Origin: Eubacterium sp. AF16-48
GTDB lineage: Bacteria; Bacillota; Clostridia; Lachnospirales; Lachnospiraceae
Reading direction: 5' to 3'
DNA: 64,000 bases
Assembly (NCBI RefSeq): GCF_003479405.1
Contig: NZ_QUHB01000005.1
Location: 124,001 to 188,000, forward strand
Shown: piece after piece, positions 60,231 to 64,000 of the stretch
Layout of the letters: each line of letters begins with the position of its first letter
How positions within the stretch are numbered: position 1 is the first letter of the stretch
Made by a program: the position numbers and the translations under genes
Notes under the pieces: generated by a model
What the model saw: only the letters and a program-made list of their open reading frames with translations
Told to the model about the DNA's origin: nothing
The model's database searches: none

Positions 60231-60479
60231 ATGAAAAAATTTATGATTGGTGATTTGATTTTAGCTATAATATGTACAATTTCTTATTTGATGCGCATTC
60301 CACATCATATGAGTACCCTGACTTCTTCTTCGAGTGTACATTCAACCATTACCCAGACCATTCCACTAAGTACTACTGAAATGATATTTGGTGCTTTTGC
60401 GGTTTTTGTTTTAGTCAACATTCCAAATATTTTCTTAATATTGAAGAAATCAATACTTAAAGTAACTAAAAGTAATTAA
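60231..60479 (+). CDS. Small membrane protein, unrecognised
   Basis: 82 residues from the ATG at 60231 (TTGGAGG nine bases upstream). Two hydrophobic segments (about 5-19, DLILAIICTISYLMR, and about 48-67, MIFGAFAVFVLVNIPNIFLI) with a Ser/Thr-rich loop between them and a basic C-terminus. No family recognised. It has its own promoter and terminator, which supports that it is a real gene. Confidence 0.7.
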   Translation: MKKFMIGDLILAIICTISYLMRIPHHMSTLTSSSSVHSTITQTIPLSTTEMIFGAFAVFVLVNIPNIFLILKKSILKVTKSN

Positions 60480-60488
60480 TTTTTAAGT

Positions 60489-60533
60489 AAAGGCGATGTC
60501 TGTTGTGTTTTTACAGCTTTCATCGTCTTTTTT
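60489..60533 (+). terminator. Terminator of the small membrane protein gene
   Basis: AAAGGCGATG pairs with CATCGTCTTT (one G-U pair) followed by T-run, ten bases after the stop. Confidence 0.75.
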
Positions 60534-60617
60534 ATATGTGTATTTTTATAATTGATTTTTCCCCTCTTAATGATAAGATTAAATTATAAGTTTGTGATGT
60601 AAAGGAAAGGATTTTTT

Positions 60618-61859
60618 ATGAATATACGCTTTTATAATGGAACTATTTTAACTTTAGAAGATACCACTGCTGACGAAAATGGCTGTCTTCCTCTTTTGTC
60701 CGGGGAAGTGTGGGTCTTTGATGACACCATTGGTTTTGTGGGAAACCCTGCAACGGACAAAACAGTTTCTAAACTCCATCCCCAGATAAAATGGGACAAG
60801 GAAATTAATCTCAATGGAAATCTTATTATGCCGGGGTTTAAGGATGCCCATACCCATTCTGCCATGACATTTTTGCGCTCTTATGCAGATGATTTGCCTT
60901 TAGACAAATGGCTTAACGAGAAGGTATTTCCTATGGAAGCCAAGCTTACTGATGACAAAATATATGAGTATAGCAAAATTGCCATTAAAGAATATCTCAC
61001 ATCAGGAATCACTGCCAATTTTGATATGTACATCAGCCCTGACCCTGTTATTCAGGCATCTGTTGACATGGGATTTAGAACTGTTATGACCGGAGGATTA
61101 AACGACTTTACCCAGTCTGTCCCGGAAATTGAGGAATGTTACAAAAAATACAACGGCTACAACGACCTTATATCTTATGAATTGGGATTCCACGCAGAGT
61201 ATACCTGTAGCGAAGGGCTTTTAAAGGATTTGTCGGCTCTTGCCAATAAGCTTCAGGCTCCTGTTTTCTGCCACAATTCCGAGACTCAGAAAGAAGTAGC
61301 AGAATGTGTTAAAAGATATGGCATGACACCTACTGTTTATTTAGACAACATTGGTATGTTTAACTACGGTGGAGGTGGCTATCACTGCGTTCATATGACC
61401 GACTCCGACATAAATGTTTTTGAAAAAAGAGGTATGTCCATTGTTTTGAATCCTGCTTCTAATTTAAAGCTTGCCAGCGGAATTGCTCCTGTCAGTCTTT
61501 TTATGAAAAAAGGAATAAACCTTGCCCTTGGCACTGACGGGCCTGCCAGCAACAATGCATTAGATATGTTCAGGGAAATGTTTTTAACTACTGCTCTTGC
61601 CAAGTACCGGGAAAATGACGCTTCGGCAGTAGATGCCAATGAGGTACTTAAAATGGCTACTTTAGGTGGTGCCAAAGCTATGGGTCTTCGTAACTGTGAC
61701 ACATTAAGTCGTGGAAAAAAAGCTGACTTAATCGTAATCGATTTAAGCCAGCCTAATATGCAACCAATAAACAACATTACCAAGAATCTTGTATATAGCG
61801 GTTCAAAAATAAATGTTATTTTAACAATGATTAACGGAAATATTTTGTACCAAGTGTAG
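60618..61859 (+). CDS. mtaD: 5-Methylthioadenosine/S-adenosylhomocysteine deaminase-type amidohydrolase
   Basis: 413 residues. Metal-dependent amidohydrolase with [29 protein letters not shown] (cited motif DAHTH), [20 protein letters not shown] and [10 protein letters not shown] (catalytic Asp). The [16 protein letters not shown] segment is typical of the MtaD/SahH-like adenosine-derivative deaminase subgroup. It deaminates methylthioadenosine, SAH or related purines in the cytoplasm. Its 3' end overlaps that of argF by 29 bases on the other strand. Confidence 0.88.
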   Translation: MNIRFYNGTILTLEDTTADENGCLPLLSGEVWVFDDTIGFVGNPATDKTVSKLHPQIKWDKEINLNGNLIMPGFKDAHTHSAMTFLRSYADDLPLDKWLNEKVFPMEAKLTDDKIYEYSKIAIKEYLTSGITANFDMYISPDPVIQASVDMGFRTVMTGGLNDFTQSVPEIEECYKKYNGYNDLISYELGFHAEYTCSEGLLKDLSALANKLQAPVFCHNSETQKEVAECVKRYGMTPTVYLDNIGMFNYGGGGYHCVHMTDSDINVFEKRGMSIVLNPASNLKLASGIAPVSLFMKKGINLALGTDGPASNNALDMFREMFLTTALAKYRENDASAVDANEVLKMATLGGAKAMGLRNCDTLSRGKKADLIVIDLSQPNMQPINNITKNLVYSGSKINVILTMINGNILYQV

Positions 61860-62838
61860 CTGCCATTACAGCTTTTATAGTATGCATCCTGTTTTCTGCC
61901 TCGTCAAAAACAACAGAATTTTCAGATTCAAATACTTCATCTGTAACTTCCATTTCAGTAAGTCCGAATTTTTTGTTGATTTCCTTACCGATTTTGGTAT
62001 CCAGATCGTGGAAAGCAGGAAGACAATGCATAAATACAACATCATCACCGGCATTCTTAATTAAATCCATTGTAACACGGTATGGAAGAAGATCATTTAT
62101 TCTCTCTTCCCAAACTTCATCAGGCTCACCCATTGAAACCCACACATCAGTGTAAATGGCATTAGCTTCCTTAGTTGCCACCATAGGATCTTCCTCAAAT
62201 TCAATAACTGCTCCTGTTTCTTTTGCTATAGCCTGGCACTGTTCTACCAGTTCTTTATTTGGCCAGTATTTCTTTGGTGCACATGCCACAAAATGCATTC
62301 CCATTTTGGCACATCCTACCATAAGTGAATTTCCCATATTGTAACGGGCATCTCCCATATATACAAACTTAAGTCCCTGCAATTTTCCAAACTTTTCACG
62401 CAGTGTTAAAAAGTCAGCTAAAATCTGTGTAGGATGAAATTCATTGGTAAGACCGTTCCATACAGGAACTCCTGCATATTTTGCCAATTCTTCTACTATA
62501 TCCTGACCGAATCCACGATATTCAATACCGTCAAACATTCTGCCTAAAACTCTTGCTGTATCAGCAATACTTTCTTTCTTACCTATTTGTGAACCTGTCG
62601 GGTCTAAGTATGTAACTCCCATTCCCAAATCATGGGCTGCCACTTCAAAAGAACATCTTGTACGTGTACTTGTTTTTTCAAAAATAACTGCAATATTTTT
62701 TCCCTTAAACACGTCAACTAATTCTCCGGCTTTCTTTTTCTTCTTAAGGTCAGCTGCCAAATCAATAAGCTCTTCTATCTCTTCAGGTGTAAAATCCAGT
62801 AACTTTAAAAAATGTCTTCCTGTAAAATCTGTCTTCAT
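61831..62838 (-). CDS. argF: Ornithine carbamoyltransferase
   Basis: 335 residues from the ATG at 62838 (AAGG six bases before); a GTG extension to 62856 is less likely. Carbamoyl-phosphate site [12 protein letters not shown], ornithine site [25 protein letters not shown]. It makes citrulline from ornithine and carbamoyl phosphate; biosynthetic (ArgF) and catabolic (ArcB) forms cannot be told apart by sequence here, and no arcA or arcC is adjacent. No terminator exists between it and the convergent mtaD. Confidence 0.95.
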   Translation of the reverse strand: MKTDFTGRHFLKLLDFTPEEIEELIDLAADLKKKKKAGELVDVFKGKNIAVIFEKTSTRTRCSFEVAAHDLGMGVTYLDPTGSQIGKKESIADTARVLGRMFDGIEYRGFGQDIVEELAKYAGVPVWNGLTNEFHPTQILADFLTLREKFGKLQGLKFVYMGDARYNMGNSLMVGCAKMGMHFVACAPKKYWPNKELVEQCQAIAKETGAVIEFEEDPMVATKEANAIYTDVWVSMGEPDEVWEERINDLLPYRVTMDLIKNAGDDVVFMHCLPAFHDLDTKIGKEINKKFGLTEMEVTDEVFESENSVVFDEAENRMHTIKAVMAATLGTKYFR

Positions 62839-62859
62839 TATTAACCTTCTTTCCACAAA

Positions 62860-63801
62860 CTAATCATTTGTTTTTGTATTTTTATTTTTATAATCTTTAA
62901 TATACTCTACTATATTAATACTCTTTCCTGATTTATTCAATGTTGGCGGAGTATTTAATCTATGTTTAACATTCTTCTGAAGGCTTTCCATAATGGCATC
63001 ACGCTTCTCTTCTAACTCCTTCAACTGCTTTGCTATTCTCTCAGCTGATTCTTCCCTGACACCGGCAATCCTCTCACGGCTGTTCTCTGTTGCTGCCGCT
63101 ATTTTTTCACGACTGCTTTCTGTAGCTGCTGCTATTTTCTCACGGCTGTCAGCGGTTTTTTCATCAAGAATTTCCATGCCTTCTTCTGCCTTTTCAGCAA
63201 CAGTTATGGCTGAATTTCCCACAACATCTTTTAACTGATCTCCAACTGCATGCAGACTTTCTGCCAATTTGTCCAATTGTCCCAGACTTTTATTAATTCC
63301 AATGAGGTTTTTAAGGGTTACAATCATGTCCACCACAAACACCACGCCACATACCACTACAATAATAACCTGTATTTGAAATGGTATCTTCTTAACTACA
63401 GCCATAATGGGGTGATGTACAAATTTTACTGCAAATACAACTGCCATGCCCCACATAAAACTAAAGGCAAGGCACACATATCCACCTATGTTAAATTTTT
63501 CGTCGGAATAATCCCACCATCTCATATGAAATATTTTGTCAAGAATCCATCCTCCAAACAATTCCACTGCCGAGCAAATCACCATTCCTCCCAAAAACAG
63601 CAACCAGATGTTTTTCTCCACAGGCAAAAGTGCCAGCAAAACTCCTATCATGCCACATCCGTATATGGGACAAACCGGTCCGTTTAAAAATCCTCTGTTG
63701 GTGACCTTTCCTGCGGTAACAGCCACAAAAGCCACTTCCACGCACCAGCCTAAAAAGCTGTAAATAAAAAACAATAATGCAATCTCACTAAAAGAAAACA
63801 T
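62860..63801 (-). CDS. PF06541-like multi-pass membrane protein (putative ABC transporter permease type)
   Basis: 313 residues. Four to five membrane segments in 1-170 with FFIYSFLGWCVEVAF, RGFLNGPVCPIYGCGMIG and ELFGGWILDKIFHMRWWDYS, the pattern of the CmpB-type putative ABC transporter family. The C-terminal 140 residues are cytoplasmic, with near repeats SREKIAAATESSREKIAAAT and RERIAGVREESAERIAK predicting a long helix or coiled coil. Function unknown. It lies 22 bases before argF on the same strand. Confidence 0.82.
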   Translation of the reverse strand: MFSFSEIALLFFIYSFLGWCVEVAFVAVTAGKVTNRGFLNGPVCPIYGCGMIGVLLALLPVEKNIWLLFLGGMVICSAVELFGGWILDKIFHMRWWDYSDEKFNIGGYVCLAFSFMWGMAVVFAVKFVHHPIMAVVKKIPFQIQVIIVVVCGVVFVVDMIVTLKNLIGINKSLGQLDKLAESLHAVGDQLKDVVGNSAITVAEKAEEGMEILDEKTADSREKIAAATESSREKIAAATENSRERIAGVREESAERIAKQLKELEEKRDAIMESLQKNVKHRLNTPPTLNKSGKSINIVEYIKDYKNKNTKTND

Positions 63802-63870
63802 GCTTTACCCTCCTTGATACTCATATATCGTATGATACCATAAAAAGGGGGATATTGCACTAACTTCTAC

Positions 63871-64000
63871 CTACAGTTTATCGACCTTTAAATTATAATC
63901 CACCAATAGCCAATTTGCCCGAAACAGTCGCATTATCTGCCAAAATGAAGCACCTCTTAAATTGTATTCATAAAGTAATTCAATTTTTGCCTTAATGCTC
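63871..64000 (-). CDS. C-terminal end of a GH18-like (spore cortex lytic type) protein, cut by window edge
   Basis: About 42 codons open to the right edge, ending at the stop at 63871: SIKAKIELLYEYNLRGASFW and IMRLFRANWLLVDYNLKV. The RGxSFWxIMRxFxxNWL pattern is the end of the glycoside hydrolase 18 barrel in clostridial and bacillar spore-cortex enzymes (SleL/YaaH type). The assignment rests on this short stretch only. Confidence 0.6.
   Translation of the reverse strand, partial: SIKAKIELLYEYNLRGASFWQIMRLFRANWLLVDYNLKVDKL

Overview
The window is a piece of chromosome from a low-GC, anaerobic, spore-forming Clostridia species, most likely a gut Lachnospiraceae. The evidence is: a syntenic sporulation/division block (hup-rqcP-yabP-yabQ-divIC-spoIIE-tilS-hpt-ftsH) plus spoVT; oxygen-sensitive ferredoxin chemistry (iorAB); a rubrerythrin fusion; a clostridial class B sortase with SPKTG-type signals; and strong AGGAGG ribosome binding sites. 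I cannot name the species from the sequence alone.

Layout. 1-5.4 kb (minus strand): an aromatic 2-oxoacid module with a sodium:solute symporter, iorA, iorB, an amidohydrolase and the start of an acyl-CoA ligase. The symporter and iorA share an operator-like motif upstream. 5.5-6.0 kb: rpiB. 6.1-11.9 kb (plus strand): two paralogous surface cassettes, each made of a class B sortase, an overlapping LCP-family glycopolymer transferase with a His-rich cytoplasmic tail, and a small secreted protein ending in SPKTA or SPKTG. Two tRNA genes (Tyr, Leu) lie between the cassettes on the minus strand. 11.9-13.9 kb: an alpha-glucan hydrolase. 14-21.5 kb: the division/sporulation block, with a Spo0A-type spoIIE promoter. 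21.7-26.6 kb: the galactose locus galR-galM, divergent from galK-galT.

26.7-37.5 kb is the most unusual region. It holds a galactose/glucose (Mgl) ABC importer whose substrate-binding protein is a circular permutation of the normal fold, and whose permease carries an extra cytoplasmic coiled coil of about 215 residues. A YesN/YesM-type two-component system with two further sugar-binding proteins follows and probably senses the sugar outside the cell. Importer, sensor and the Leloir genes together form one galactose-uptake programme.

37.7-45.5 kb: redox and stress genes (aldo/keto reductases, spoVT, a four-module flavin reductase/rubredoxin/rubrerythrin protein behind perR, a cupin/CMD protein, two flavodoxins, a LysR regulator). 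45.6-48.2 kb: a fluoride riboswitch controlling a cation/proton antiporter, followed by a decayed MATE gene that contains a fragment of an Rpn-type element. 48.2-53.5 kb: a MetE-like methyltransferase, a LysR regulator, an intact Rpn element, a broken GNAT gene, and a MarR-TauE pair. 53.5-64 kb: gene remnants, an M18 aminopeptidase, sfsA, sbcCD, mtaD, argF, a PF06541-like membrane protein and the end of a GH18-like gene.

A dispersed repeat carrying Shine-Dalgarno sequences occurs three times, each time just upstream of a minus-strand gene. No CRISPR array, rRNA, prophage or conjugative element was seen. No stretch longer than 300 bases lacks a gene, pseudogene or described RNA/repeat.
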